Of a stretch of DNA of 57,843 bases, positions 30,383 through 39,990 are shown in pieces. This stretch comes from Actinomycetota bacterium (GTDB taxonomy: Bacteria; Actinomycetota; Humimicrobiia; Humimicrobiales; Humimicrobiaceae), in NCBI GenBank assembly GCA_028698215.1, contig JAQVDY010000003.1, positions 70,001-127,843 of the forward strand, given 5' to 3'. A model generated the notes under the pieces. It saw nothing but the letters and a program-made list of their open reading frames with translations, did no database searches and was not told the DNA's origin. A program made the position numbers and the translations under genes. Numbering within the stretch: the first letter of the stretch is position 1; each line of letters begins with the position of its first letter.

Positions 30383-32113
30383 ATGAACAGTTTATGTCCG
30401 GTTTGGGTTAAAAGAAAAGCAATTAAAGAACCTGACCCCAACCTATCTAAATACAGCGCCGTACTATATGAGATATTGGCCCATAGGGGAATTACTGGTA
30501 ATGATAAAATTGAAGCATTTATAAGGCCTACTTTAAAAAAACTCCACAGTCCCCAAAAATTGCCAAACATAAAGGCGGCTACAGACAGGTTGTTTAAAGC
30601 CCTGCAAAAAAAAGAGAACATCTTAATTTTTGGAGATTACGATGCAGATGGCATCATTAGCTCAGCCCTTCTATATAATTTTTTAAAAAAACTAGACGTT
30701 GAGCCTGACATACATATACCCAGCCGTTTTGAAGACGGCTATGATATTAACCTGGAATTTGTAAAAAAAATAAATAGGCAAAAAAAATACGGTTTGATTA
30801 TTTGTGTTGATTGCGGTACCAATAGTATGCCGGTCATGCAATTTGTCAATTCTGATCAATGCAATCTGGACATTATAGTTTGCGATCATCATCAACCATC
30901 AAATGAGGTTGAAAATTTTTACTCCGACCGGTATATAATAATTAATCCAAAATTAAGAGAAAGCATCTATCCTTTTAAGGATTTAAGTGGGGCCGGGGTT
31001 ACTTTTAAATTTATTGTAAACATACTCAGGCAACTAGGTGATAAACCTAAAGAAAACTTTGATCCCCGGTACCTTACTAATCTTTTGGATCTAGTAGCAA
31101 TATCCACTGTGGTTGATGTAATGCCTTTGATAGATGAAAACAGGATTATAGTTAAAAAAGGTTTAAAAGTAATGGAAAAAACCACACACCCCGGATTACA
31201 AATTTTGCTTCAAGAAACTTCCTGCAGGCAAAGTAACTTAACTACCTATGATCTGGGATTTATAATAGGACCCCGCTTGAACGCAGCAGGAAGGCTTAAA
31301 TCAGCCCAGGATAGCGTTGATATTTTAAAATGTGATGGCTGCGATATTGAAAACAAGGTAAAAAATTTAGAAAAATTTAATCAAAAAAGAAAAGATGTAC
31401 AGGAAGAAATTCTCAATCAGATATTAGAACAGAAAAATATTGAAAAAAAGATACATTCGCAGAAAACATTAATTGAAAAATCAACATCCTGGAATGAAGG
31501 GGTGCTGGGTATCGTGGCTTCTTCCATAGTAAAACGCTATAATGTTCCTGCTTTGCTGTTTAAGGAAAAGGACGGAATACTTAAAGGCTCTGGCAGGAGT
31601 ACGGATAATTTTGACCTATATTTTCACCTATCTTCCTTAAGGCATTATTTTAAAAAATTCGGCGGCCATCAGCAGGCATGCGGTATAACTATGGAAATAG
31701 AAAAATACCAGGCTTTTAAGAAAGATTACATAAAATTAACTTCCAGCTCAATATCTGATTCCCAACTTAAAAAAACTATAAAATATGATATGGATTTAGA
31801 CTATAGCCAAATAGATGAAAACTTGCTCCAACAGCTATCCTGGTTAGAACCTCATGGCCGCGAAAATCCCAGGCCGGTGTTTAAAAGCAGTAACTGTAAA
31901 GTAATAAAGGTAGATCAGCTAAAAGACGGCCGGCACTTAAAGATTAAGTTAAAACAGGGAAAAACCAATATGGAAGCATTATTTTTTAATCCCGATTCCA
32001 GGATAAAAGACAGCCTTTCTGCTGAAAAAGTTATCGATATATTATACCAATTGCAGTTAAATGAATGGAACGGCAGGCGCACCATACAGTTGGTGTTAAT
32101 TGATGTATTTTAG
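30383..32113 (+). CDS. recJ: Single-stranded-DNA-specific exonuclease RecJ
   Basis: 5'-3' exonuclease of recombination and mismatch repair. It has 576 residues. The DHH domain motifs are FGDYDADGIISSAL, CVDCGTNS, VCDHHQPS and DLVAISTVVDVMPL; the DHHA1 domain has GRLKSAQDSVDIL and KKFGGHQQACGI; an OB-like C-terminal domain follows (KVIKVDQLKDGRHLKIKL). No Shine-Dalgarno site is seen before the ATG, 3 bp after secF. Confidence 0.95.
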   Translation: MNSLCPVWVKRKAIKEPDPNLSKYSAVLYEILAHRGITGNDKIEAFIRPTLKKLHSPQKLPNIKAATDRLFKALQKKENILIFGDYDADGIISSALLYNFLKKLDVEPDIHIPSRFEDGYDINLEFVKKINRQKKYGLIICVDCGTNSMPVMQFVNSDQCNLDIIVCDHHQPSNEVENFYSDRYIIINPKLRESIYPFKDLSGAGVTFKFIVNILRQLGDKPKENFDPRYLTNLLDLVAISTVVDVMPLIDENRIIVKKGLKVMEKTTHPGLQILLQETSCRQSNLTTYDLGFIIGPRLNAAGRLKSAQDSVDILKCDGCDIENKVKNLEKFNQKRKDVQEEILNQILEQKNIEKKIHSQKTLIEKSTSWNEGVLGIVASSIVKRYNVPALLFKEKDGILKGSGRSTDNFDLYFHLSSLRHYFKKFGGHQQACGITMEIEKYQAFKKDYIKLTSSSISDSQLKKTIKYDMDLDYSQIDENLLQQLSWLEPHGRENPRPVFKSSNCKVIKVDQLKDGRHLKIKLKQGKTNMEALFFNPDSRIKDSLSAEKVIDILYQLQLNEWNGRRTIQLVLIDVF

Positions 32114-32131
32114 GTTATAGGCAAAATGTTC

Positions 32132-32137
32132 TATAAT
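32132..32137 (+). promoter_or_regulatory. Possible internal promoter before relA (-10 box only)
   Basis: TATAAT at 32132-32137, 34 bp before the relA ATG, with no good -35. The gap between recJ and relA has no ribosome site, so the transcript may have a short, SD-less leader. Confidence 0.25.
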
Positions 32138-32170
32138 ATAGGGTATATTTTATAGCTACATATTTTTAAA

Positions 32171-34399
32171 ATGAAAAAATTAAAGGAAAAAGAAGCTAGC
32201 AGGGATAAAGCAGAAACGGTAGACACCGATTTCATTTTTGAACGACTAGTAAAAAGGATACAGGAATATAACCCCAGGGTAGATGCCAAGTTATTGGAAA
32301 AAGCTTATCTTATTGCCAAGGATAACCACCAGGATCAATTCCGTAAATCAGGTGAGCCTTTTATAATCCATCCCCTGGAGGTAAGCTTTATACTGGCGGA
32401 TATGGAGATGGACCAGACTTCTATTATTGCTGCTTTGCTTCATGACCTGGTTGAAGATACCAACATAAGCTTACAAAACATAGAGAAGGATTTTGGTAAA
32501 AAAACAGCCAACATAATTAATGGCCTGACCAAACTAGACAAAATTGTCTTCCACAGCAAAGAGGAGAGACAAGTTGAGAATTTAAGGAAAATGATTATTG
32601 CTATGTCTGAAGACGTCAGAATCATTTTGATTAAACTGGCAGACAGGCTTCATAATATGAGGACCATTTCCAGCCTCAGTAAAGAAAAAATAAAGATCAA
32701 GGCTATTGAAACCATGGAAATCTATGCCCCCATTGCTCACCGGCTGGGAATATTCCAAATAAAATCAGAACTGGAAGACCTCAGCTTTAAATGGCTTTAT
32801 CCCAAGCAATATAAGCTAATATACGATATGACCAGGGAAAAGGTCTCACAAAGAAAAGATTTGATGGACCAGGCCATAGAAGAAGTAAGGAGGCAATTAG
32901 ACCAGCTGGGCATAAATGCAGAAATAAGTGGAAGGAACAAGAATTACTTTAGTATATATAATAAAATCACCAACCAGCATAGAAAATTTGATGATATATA
33001 TGACCTGATGGCTGTAAGGATTTTGGTGGATGATATAAAAACCTGCTATGGAGTGCTGGGAATTATTCATTCTTTATGGAAGCCGGTACCGGGAAGGTTT
33101 AAGGACTATATAGCCAATCCTAAATTTAATATGTACCAATCCCTGCATACCACTGTTATAGGAAATAAAGGAAAGCCAATCGAAATACAGATAAGGACTT
33201 ATGAAATGCACAAATTAGCAGAATATGGGATAGCTGCACACTACAAATACAAGGAAGGAAATGTAAAGCTAAGTGAATTCGATAAAAGGATTACCTGGAT
33301 AAGGCAGATACTGGATTGGCAAAAGGAATTAAAAGACCCCGAGGATTATATGGAATCTTTAAAACTTGATCTTTTTGAAGAAGAGGTCTTTGTGTTTACT
33401 CCCAAGGGCAAGGTAATAAATTTGCCCAGAGGCTCTACTCCTATAGATTTTGCCTATCAAATACATACGGATATCGGGCATAACTGTATCGGGGCTAAAA
33501 TTAATGGGCAGATGGTACCTATAGAAACTATTTTAGAAAACGGTGATATATTAGAAATAATTGTATCCAAATCTTCCAAGGGGCCCAGCAGGGACTGGTT
33601 AAACGTAGTAAAGACCTCTAGTGCCAGAAATAAGATAAAACAATGGTTTAACCGTGAACAAAGACAGGAAACCTATAATACAGGGAAAGAGATACTAGCT
33701 AAAATCCTGAGAAAGAACAAGCTTTCTTTTAAAAATATTCCTTCTGAAACTTTAGACGAAGTAGCACGGGAAATGAATTTTGATAAAGGAGATAAGCTGC
33801 TCAGCTCTATTGGCTCTCATAAGGTTTCTCCCCATCAAGTGTTTACCAAAATTATAAAAAAGCTCAATCAGGCTGAACCGCAAAAAGAAATAACTACTGA
33901 TGATATTGAAAAAAAAGAAAGAAAGGTAAAGCCGGAAACAGGCATCAGGGTCAAAGGAATGGATGGAGTGCTGGTTACTATAGCAAAATGCTGCAACCCG
34001 GTTCCTGGTGATAAATTAATAGGTTATATTACCAGGGGTAAAGGAGTTACTGTCCACCGTAAAGACTGTACCAATATTACCAATTTATCCAAAGTGGACC
34101 AGCAGCGATTTATTGATGTAGAATGGGACAAAGCTGCACCTAATAAATTTAATGCTGAAATCCAGATAGATGCTTTGGACAGGACCAAACTGCTAAGGGA
34201 TATCACCAATGTTATAGGCGAATATGATATAAACATAGTAAGTGCCAGTACTTTGAAAGTGGATAAGGTAGGTCATGCCCGTTTTAGGTTTTTAATAGAA
34301 ATTAGTAATAAATATATACTAAAAGATATTATTAACAATTTAAAACAGATAGATTCTGTCTATGATGTGTTTAGAATATTACCCAGAAAGAAGAATTGA
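32171..34399 (+). CDS. rel: Bifunctional (p)ppGpp synthetase/hydrolase (Rel)
   Basis: Makes and degrades the stringent-response alarmone. It has 742 residues. The HD hydrolase domain has FIIHPLEV and AALLHDLVEDT (HDxxED intact). The synthetase domain has YDLMAVRILV, PGRFKDYIANPKFNMYQSLH and EIQIRTYEMH. A TGS domain (VFVFTPKGKVINLPRGSTP), a zinc-finger-like CCNPVPGD...RKDC segment and a C-terminal ACT domain follow. With both active sites intact it is probably the main long RelA/SpoT homologue of the cell. Confidence 0.96.
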   Translation: MKKLKEKEASRDKAETVDTDFIFERLVKRIQEYNPRVDAKLLEKAYLIAKDNHQDQFRKSGEPFIIHPLEVSFILADMEMDQTSIIAALLHDLVEDTNISLQNIEKDFGKKTANIINGLTKLDKIVFHSKEERQVENLRKMIIAMSEDVRIILIKLADRLHNMRTISSLSKEKIKIKAIETMEIYAPIAHRLGIFQIKSELEDLSFKWLYPKQYKLIYDMTREKVSQRKDLMDQAIEEVRRQLDQLGINAEISGRNKNYFSIYNKITNQHRKFDDIYDLMAVRILVDDIKTCYGVLGIIHSLWKPVPGRFKDYIANPKFNMYQSLHTTVIGNKGKPIEIQIRTYEMHKLAEYGIAAHYKYKEGNVKLSEFDKRITWIRQILDWQKELKDPEDYMESLKLDLFEEEVFVFTPKGKVINLPRGSTPIDFAYQIHTDIGHNCIGAKINGQMVPIETILENGDILEIIVSKSSKGPSRDWLNVVKTSSARNKIKQWFNREQRQETYNTGKEILAKILRKNKLSFKNIPSETLDEVAREMNFDKGDKLLSSIGSHKVSPHQVFTKIIKKLNQAEPQKEITTDDIEKKERKVKPETGIRVKGMDGVLVTIAKCCNPVPGDKLIGYITRGKGVTVHRKDCTNITNLSKVDQQRFIDVEWDKAAPNKFNAEIQIDALDRTKLLRDITNVIGEYDINIVSASTLKVDKVGHARFRFLIEISNKYILKDIINNLKQIDSVYDVFRILPRKKN

Positions 34400-35028
34400 A
34401 AATAGATAAACTTACTTTAGGCTCCTTCGGGGTAAATTGCTACCTGTTAAGCTCGGGTAAAAAGGCTGTAATAATAGACCCAGGTGCTGATTTTAAAAAA
34501 ATTGAGAAATATATACTTATCCAAAAATTGCATCCTGTAGCTATTATTAATACACATGGCCATTACGACCATATAGGGGCTGCAAATGAATTAGCAGAAA
34601 AATTTCACCTGGATTTTTATATTCATCCTGGAGATAAACAATTGCTAAAGGATCCTGGCTTGAATTTATCTTTGATGCTATGTTCCAAACCTTATGTGCT
34701 AGAGGATTTTAAATTAATTGATTCTGAGGCTATTGATTTTTTTTATAAACAGGGAATAAATATAATACATACTCCTGGCCATACACCTGGACATATAACC
34801 ATGATTGCAGATCATTTTATGTTCTGCGGTGACCTTTTATTTATGGGGGCCATAGGCAGAACTGATCTTCCCGGAGGAGATATGCAAAAGATTAAAAATT
34901 CTTTGAAAAAAATAAGGAAAATGGATAAAAATTTGGTAATATATCCTGGACACGGCCAGAGAACCATATTGGGTATGGAATTAGAAAACAATTATTATTT
35001 AAGTGATAATTTTTTAGGTAAGGGATAG
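34396..35028 (+). CDS. MBL-fold metallo-hydrolase (glyoxalase II-like)
   Basis: A 210-residue single-domain metallo-beta-lactamase protein. Dinuclear metal ligands are seen in NTHGHYDHIGA, HTPGHTPGH, MFCGDLLF and YPGHGQ. This compact type is often called hydroxyacylglutathione-hydrolase-like, but its substrate is unknown. The start is TTG overlapping the rel stop. The rel-MBL-hisS-aspS order is common in Firmicutes and relatives. Confidence 0.9.
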   Translation: MKIDKLTLGSFGVNCYLLSSGKKAVIIDPGADFKKIEKYILIQKLHPVAIINTHGHYDHIGAANELAEKFHLDFYIHPGDKQLLKDPGLNLSLMLCSKPYVLEDFKLIDSEAIDFFYKQGINIIHTPGHTPGHITMIADHFMFCGDLLFMGAIGRTDLPGGDMQKIKNSLKKIRKMDKNLVIYPGHGQRTILGMELENNYYLSDNFLGKG

Positions 35029-35037
35029 TGGTTTAAA

Positions 35038-36312
35038 TTGAATTTGAATTCTCCACGGGGAACTGCTGATGTTTTTGGAAGAGACCTGGAATATAGGAAT
35101 TATATAATAGGGGAGTCCAGGAAGTTATTTAAACTGTTTAATTATGAACAGTTAATAACTCCTACTTTTGAATATTCTGAAGTCTTCCAAAGAAGTATTG
35201 GCCAGTCGACAGACATAGTTCAAAAAGAAATGTATACTTTTGAAGACAAAAAAGGCAGGTCAGTAACACTTAGGCCTGAAGGTACGGCTAGTGTAGTAAG
35301 GGCCGTAATTGAAAATAAGCTTTACGCCCAAAATTTACCCCTTAAGGTTTTTTATAAGGGAAGCATGTTCAGGTATGAGCGCCCCCAGAAGGGAAGAATG
35401 AGGGAGTTTTATCAATTGGGAGTAGAAGTTTTGGGCAGCGATAACCCTTTAATAGACGCTGAGGTAATATGGTTGGCTAATTTGTTGTTTAGCCAGTTGG
35501 GTTTCAAGGATTTAAACCTTTTAATAAACAGTATAGGATGCCTTGACTGTCGGTTGGATTACATGAATTTATTTCGTGCTGCGGTTAAGCCCAAGCTAAA
35601 GAATTTCTGTAAAGACTGCCAGCAAAGGTTTGAAAAAAATCCTTTAAGGATTTTTGATTGCAAAAATTCCCAATGTATCGAACAGTTGGAAAACAGTCCC
35701 AAGATAGCAGATAATCTATGTTCATCCTGCCAGGAACACTTAGGGAAGGTTACCGGTTACTTGGAGCAGTTGAACATAAATTTTAAGCTTGAGCCTACTT
35801 TGGTTAGGGGCTTTGATTATTATACCGGAACTATATTTGAACTAACTTCAGGGCAGTTGGATAGTGCCCAGAATGCTCTAGGAGGTGGAGGGAGATACGA
35901 TAACCTGGTGGGCCAGATGGGCGGGCCTAATCTTCCAGCTATTGGTTTTGCCATCGGGGTGGATAGGACCATAATATTGATGAAACAGCTGGGAATAAAA
36001 CCGGTCCTGCAAAAACAATCCCCCAAGATATATATTGCTGCCATGAGTGATGAGTTTTCATCTTTTGTGCTTAACCTATTAAGCTGTTTAAGAAACTATT
36101 TTACTTGCGATACAAATTTTAATATTAAAAATATTGGTAAAGAAATAAAATGGGCCCAGAAAAATGACTTTGATTTTGTAATAATAATTGGGGAAGAGGA
36201 ATTTAGGCAAAACCAGGTTACCATAAAAGATTTAAGAAAATACCAGCAGTATGAGTGTAGCTGGAAAGACGAAAAAGAAAAAATTATAGAATTATTGAGA
36301 GGAAATAAATAA
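35038..36312 (+). CDS. hisS: Histidine-tRNA ligase
   Basis: Class II synthetase of 424 residues. Motif 2 is FYKGSMFRYERPQKGRMREFYQ-like, with TLRPEGTASVVRA before it; the histidine-specific LVRGFDYYTGTIFE and GGGRYDNL are present. A cysteine-rich insert (CLDCRLDY, CKDCQQRF, CSSCQEHL) is common in thermophile and Firmicute HisRS. Start TTG at 35038 after AGGGATAGTGG. Its stop overlaps aspS (TAATG). Confidence 0.97.
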   Translation: MNLNSPRGTADVFGRDLEYRNYIIGESRKLFKLFNYEQLITPTFEYSEVFQRSIGQSTDIVQKEMYTFEDKKGRSVTLRPEGTASVVRAVIENKLYAQNLPLKVFYKGSMFRYERPQKGRMREFYQLGVEVLGSDNPLIDAEVIWLANLLFSQLGFKDLNLLINSIGCLDCRLDYMNLFRAAVKPKLKNFCKDCQQRFEKNPLRIFDCKNSQCIEQLENSPKIADNLCSSCQEHLGKVTGYLEQLNINFKLEPTLVRGFDYYTGTIFELTSGQLDSAQNALGGGGRYDNLVGQMGGPNLPAIGFAIGVDRTIILMKQLGIKPVLQKQSPKIYIAAMSDEFSSFVLNLLSCLRNYFTCDTNFNIKNIGKEIKWAQKNDFDFVIIIGEEEFRQNQVTIKDLRKYQQYECSWKDEKEKIIELLRGNK

Positions 36313-38123
36313 TGCCTTTTGAAAGCCATAAGCATATTGATTATAAACAATTCAAGACCTCTTACCGGACACACCTATGTGGAGAAATCAGGAAGGATAA
36401 CTTAAATGAAAAAGTAAGTTTATGCGGCTGGGTGAACAGCAGAAGGGACCATGGTAAGCTTATCTTTATAGACCTAAGGGATTTTTCGGGAATAATCCAG
36501 CTGGTTTTTGACCCCGCCCGTAGCTCGGAGACTTACTCTTTGGCTAAAAAAGTCAGGACAGAGTTTGTATTAAGGGTTGAAGGTTTAATAAGGAAAAGAA
36601 GCAAGGATACTGTAAATAAAGATTTGGCTACCGGTGAAATAGAGTTATCCGTAGAGGACCTAAAGGTATTGGGAAAATCGAGTACCCCTCCATTTTTATT
36701 GACAGAAACTGAAAAAGTAGATGAGATGTCTAGGCTTAAGCACCGCTATATGGACTTAAGGTCAACCAAGATGCAGGAAAACTTAAGGCTAAGGCACGCC
36801 ATTGTTTCCCAAACCAGGGATTATTTAAATCAAAAAGGTTTTCTGGAAATAGAAACTCCCATATTAGCTAAAAGCACTCCAGAGGGGGCCAGGGATTTTT
36901 TGGTTCCTTCAAGACTCAATCCAGGGAAATTTTATGCGCTTCCTCAATCTCCTCAATTATTTAAACAAATATTAATGTTTTCAGGTTTCGATAGGGCTTA
37001 CCAGATAGCCAAGTGCTTCCGGGATGAAGATCTTAGAGCAGACCGGCAGCCGGAATTTACCCAGATTGATCTGGAAATGACTTTTGTTGATGAGGATGAT
37101 GTAATTAGTCTTATTGAAGGGATGATGGCTGTAGTATTCAGGAAAGTGCTTAACACTGAATTAAAACTGCCCTTTAGGAGAATGACCTGGCAGAAAAGCA
37201 TGGAAACCTACGGTAGCGATAAGCCTGATCTAAGGTATGATTTGCCTTTGACTGATGTATCTGATATCTTTTCCGGCACCTCCTTTAACGTATTTAAACA
37301 GGTATTATCTAAGAAAGGCTGCATTAAAAGCCTGGTTATAAAAGAGGGGCAATCCTTTACCAGAAAAGACTTGGACCAGTTAATTGAAATGGCTAAAAAC
37401 TATGGAGCCGGTGGACTGGTTTGGGCTAGGGTAGAACCGGACAATACCTTAAAATCACCAATAGCAAAATTTTTATCGACTGGCGAGACTGGCAGCCTGG
37501 TTAAAAAACTAAAATTAGAGCCTGGCAATCTTTTGATAATGGTAGCTGATAATTTTCTGGTTACCTGTAATAGCCTGGGCGCTATCAGAAAACACATAGG
37601 CCAGAAATTAGGGTTGATCAAATCGGGTTATGAGTTTCTGTGGGTGCATGATTTTCCTTTATTCGAAAAGGATAGCCGGGATAATACTATTACTCCAATG
37701 CACCATCCTTTCACTCAACCTGACTGTGAAAGCATCAAGCTATTAGACCATGACCCTTTACAGGCCAAATCATTAGCTTATGACATAATTGTAAACGGCC
37801 AGGAACTGGGCGGAGGTTCAATAAGAATAAATGATTTAAACCTTCAAAAGAAAATTTTTGAGTTGCTAGGGTTTACCCCGGAAATGATAGAGCAAAATTT
37901 TGGTTTCTTTATAAAAGCCATGGATTATGGTATACCACCACATGGAGGTATTGCCCTGGGGCTGGATCGGTTGGTCATGATTTTGGGACAACTGGAAAGC
38001 ATAAGGGATGTTATTGCTTTTCCGAAAACCCAGTCTGCTGTATGCATGATGACTGACTCTCCGTCAGGGGTAACCAATAAACAATTGCAGGAAGTACATA
38101 TTGAGATAACTAAAAGTGATTAA
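36312..38123 (+). CDS. aspS: Aspartate-tRNA ligase, bacterial type
   Basis: Class II synthetase of 603 residues, the full bacterial length including the GAD insertion domain. The N-terminal OB fold has GWVNSRRDHGKLIFIDLRD; motif 2 is FRDEDLRADRQPEFTQID; the GAD region lies at about 300-420; motif 3 is GIALGLDRLVM. Whether it is discriminating or also charges tRNA-Asn cannot be read from the window. It closes the housekeeping run; the next gene begins 10 bp later but belongs to an accessory pathway. Confidence 0.97.
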   Translation: MPFESHKHIDYKQFKTSYRTHLCGEIRKDNLNEKVSLCGWVNSRRDHGKLIFIDLRDFSGIIQLVFDPARSSETYSLAKKVRTEFVLRVEGLIRKRSKDTVNKDLATGEIELSVEDLKVLGKSSTPPFLLTETEKVDEMSRLKHRYMDLRSTKMQENLRLRHAIVSQTRDYLNQKGFLEIETPILAKSTPEGARDFLVPSRLNPGKFYALPQSPQLFKQILMFSGFDRAYQIAKCFRDEDLRADRQPEFTQIDLEMTFVDEDDVISLIEGMMAVVFRKVLNTELKLPFRRMTWQKSMETYGSDKPDLRYDLPLTDVSDIFSGTSFNVFKQVLSKKGCIKSLVIKEGQSFTRKDLDQLIEMAKNYGAGGLVWARVEPDNTLKSPIAKFLSTGETGSLVKKLKLEPGNLLIMVADNFLVTCNSLGAIRKHIGQKLGLIKSGYEFLWVHDFPLFEKDSRDNTITPMHHPFTQPDCESIKLLDHDPLQAKSLAYDIIVNGQELGGGSIRINDLNLQKKIFELLGFTPEMIEQNFGFFIKAMDYGIPPHGGIALGLDRLVMILGQLESIRDVIAFPKTQSAVCMMTDSPSGVTNKQLQEVHIEITKSD

Positions 38124-38133
38124 GGAGAAAGAA

Positions 38134-39021
38134 ATGAAAGAAAAGCTAAGCGGTGTATTTGTACCAACTATAACCCCCTTTGAGGATGATCAGGTGCAAT
38201 ACGGACAGTTGGAAGAGAATTTAAAAAAGATTAACAGCACCCCAATAACCGGGCATCTGGCACTAGGTTCAAATGGTGAATACAAGAGCCTGACTAGGGA
38301 TGAGCAGTTAAAAGTATTAGAAGTTTTTATAAAAAACAAGGGTGATAAAATAGTTATGGCTGGTACCGGTTGTGAGTCTACCAGGGAAACAGTGCAGCTA
38401 AGTAAGCAATGCCAGGAAATTGGTGCAGATTTTGTTAGCGTGCTTACCCCCAGTTATTTTAAAAAAGTTATTAATGATGATGTCCTTGTAAGCTACTATA
38501 CTGAAATAGCCGATAATGTAGATATCCCTGTGCTCATCTACAATGCTCCTGGTTTTACCGGCGGGGTTAATATTTCTCCCAAAGCAGTACGGAAACTGGC
38601 AGAGCATCCTAATATTGTAGGAATGAAAGACAGCTCACCAGCAGGCTTGATGGGTTATTTGAATGCCACTAGGGATTTAGAGGGATTCTATGTGCTTGCT
38701 GGTTCCATTAACTTCTTTTTAACTGGCCTGATTTTCGGAGCAGTAGGTGGAATTATTTCCTTGGCTAATGCTATACCTGAAGTTTGCTGCCGGCTATATC
38801 AGTTATATACCGATGGAAAAATGGAAGAGGCAATCAAGCTGCACATGGATTTATTCCAGATAAATGGAAAGGTATCAGGAGCAAATGCTGTAGCTGGAGT
38901 TAAAAGCGCTGCCGCCCTTTGTGGTTACCATGCTGGAGATCCCAGAAGACCGCTAATACCCTTAACTTCTGAGCAAAAAGAGCAAATGAGTCAATTTTTT
39001 AAAGAAAAAGGATTGGTTTAA
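38134..39021 (+). CDS. DHDPS/NAL-family aldolase or dehydratase A
   Basis: A 295-residue class I (Schiff-base) lyase of the dihydrodipicolinate synthase superfamily. Catalytic Tyr136 (LIYNAPG) and Lys165 (GMKDSS) are present, with GSNGEY as the substrate-carboxylate loop. The arginine that lysine-pathway DapA uses to hold aspartate semialdehyde is missing after the Tyr segment, so a role in cleaving or dehydrating a 2-keto-3-deoxy or hydroxy acid is more likely; pyruvate would be a product. Start ATG 38134 with AAGGAG; an upstream in-frame GTG overlaps aspS. One base separates it from the next dehydrogenase. Confidence 0.85.
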   Translation: MKEKLSGVFVPTITPFEDDQVQYGQLEENLKKINSTPITGHLALGSNGEYKSLTRDEQLKVLEVFIKNKGDKIVMAGTGCESTRETVQLSKQCQEIGADFVSVLTPSYFKKVINDDVLVSYYTEIADNVDIPVLIYNAPGFTGGVNISPKAVRKLAEHPNIVGMKDSSPAGLMGYLNATRDLEGFYVLAGSINFFLTGLIFGAVGGIISLANAIPEVCCRLYQLYTDGKMEEAIKLHMDLFQINGKVSGANAVAGVKSAAALCGYHAGDPRRPLIPLTSEQKEQMSQFFKEKGLV

Positions 39022-39022
39022 T

Positions 39023-39988
39023 ATGAAGGTTTTATTAGGCCAGTCTATTCATGAACAAGCTGTCAAGCTTCTCAAAGAAAATAATATTGAGGTTGTAATA
39101 TCTCCTTCTCCCGAAGATGAAGTGGTAAGGCAACATATCGTTGATGCTGATGCTATTATTGTCAGAACAGCTACCAAGCTAAGCAGGGAGACAATAGAAT
39201 CTGCCCCTAATTTAAAAGTAATCGGCAGGACAGGCGCTGGGGTAGACAATGTTGATGTTGAGGCCGCCTCAGAACACAATATACCAGTATGTAACACTCC
39301 GGAAGCAAATACTTCTGCCGTAGCAGAGCATGCAGTCTGTTTCATGTTAGCCCTAGCCAAAGATTTAAGCGCAATGGATAATGCAGTAAGGGAGGGTAAC
39401 TGGAAGATTAGGTTTAATTACACTCCTGTTGATATTTCGGGTAAAACATTGGGCCTGCTGGGATTTGGCAAAATCGGCAGGACTACTGCTCAGATGTGCT
39501 ACCGGTCTTTTGGTATGCAAATATTGGCCTATGACCCCTATCTGCCAGCTGATCTTAAAACCGGTTTTCCTTATACTTTAGCGGATAATATGGAAGAAAT
39601 TTTTGAGGATTCTGATTTTATATCTTTGCATATACCCTACACTAAAGAAAATCACTATATAGTAGGAAAAAAGTTGTTGGAAAAGATGAAAAACAGCGCT
39701 TACCTGATTAATACTTCCAGGGGAGGACTAATTGATGAAAAAGCTTTAGCCAAGGCTTTAACTGAACATAAAATTACAGGGGCTGCATTGGATGTTTTTG
39801 AAGACGAGCCTCCTAAGCCTGATAATCCCTTGCTTGAATGTGAAAACATAATTCTAAGCCCCCATTCTGCTGCTTTAACCAAAGAGAGCGCTACCCGTAT
39901 GGCAGTACATGCAGCCATGGGAGTAATTGATGTATTACACAACCGAAAACCGAAATGGGTATTTAATATCAAAGAAATTACCTTATAG
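39023..39988 (+). CDS. D-2-hydroxyacid dehydrogenase A (SerA-like catalytic part)
   Basis: A 321-residue NAD-dependent dehydrogenase. The nucleotide site is LGFGKIGR near residue 150, and the catalytic triad is Arg in NTSRGG, Glu in DVFEDEPP and His in LSPHSA. It has only the catalytic and NAD domains, without the ACT regulatory domain of long SerA enzymes. Substrate could be phosphoglycerate, glyoxylate or hydroxypyruvate, or a sugar-derived keto acid. It sits between an aldolase and a sugar kinase, which favours a catabolic role such as recycling NADH by reducing a keto acid. Confidence 0.85.
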   Translation: MKVLLGQSIHEQAVKLLKENNIEVVISPSPEDEVVRQHIVDADAIIVRTATKLSRETIESAPNLKVIGRTGAGVDNVDVEAASEHNIPVCNTPEANTSAVAEHAVCFMLALAKDLSAMDNAVREGNWKIRFNYTPVDISGKTLGLLGFGKIGRTTAQMCYRSFGMQILAYDPYLPADLKTGFPYTLADNMEEIFEDSDFISLHIPYTKENHYIVGKKLLEKMKNSAYLINTSRGGLIDEKALAKALTEHKITGAALDVFEDEPPKPDNPLLECENIILSPHSAALTKESATRMAVHAAMGVIDVLHNRKPKWVFNIKEITL

Positions 39989-39990
39989 GA

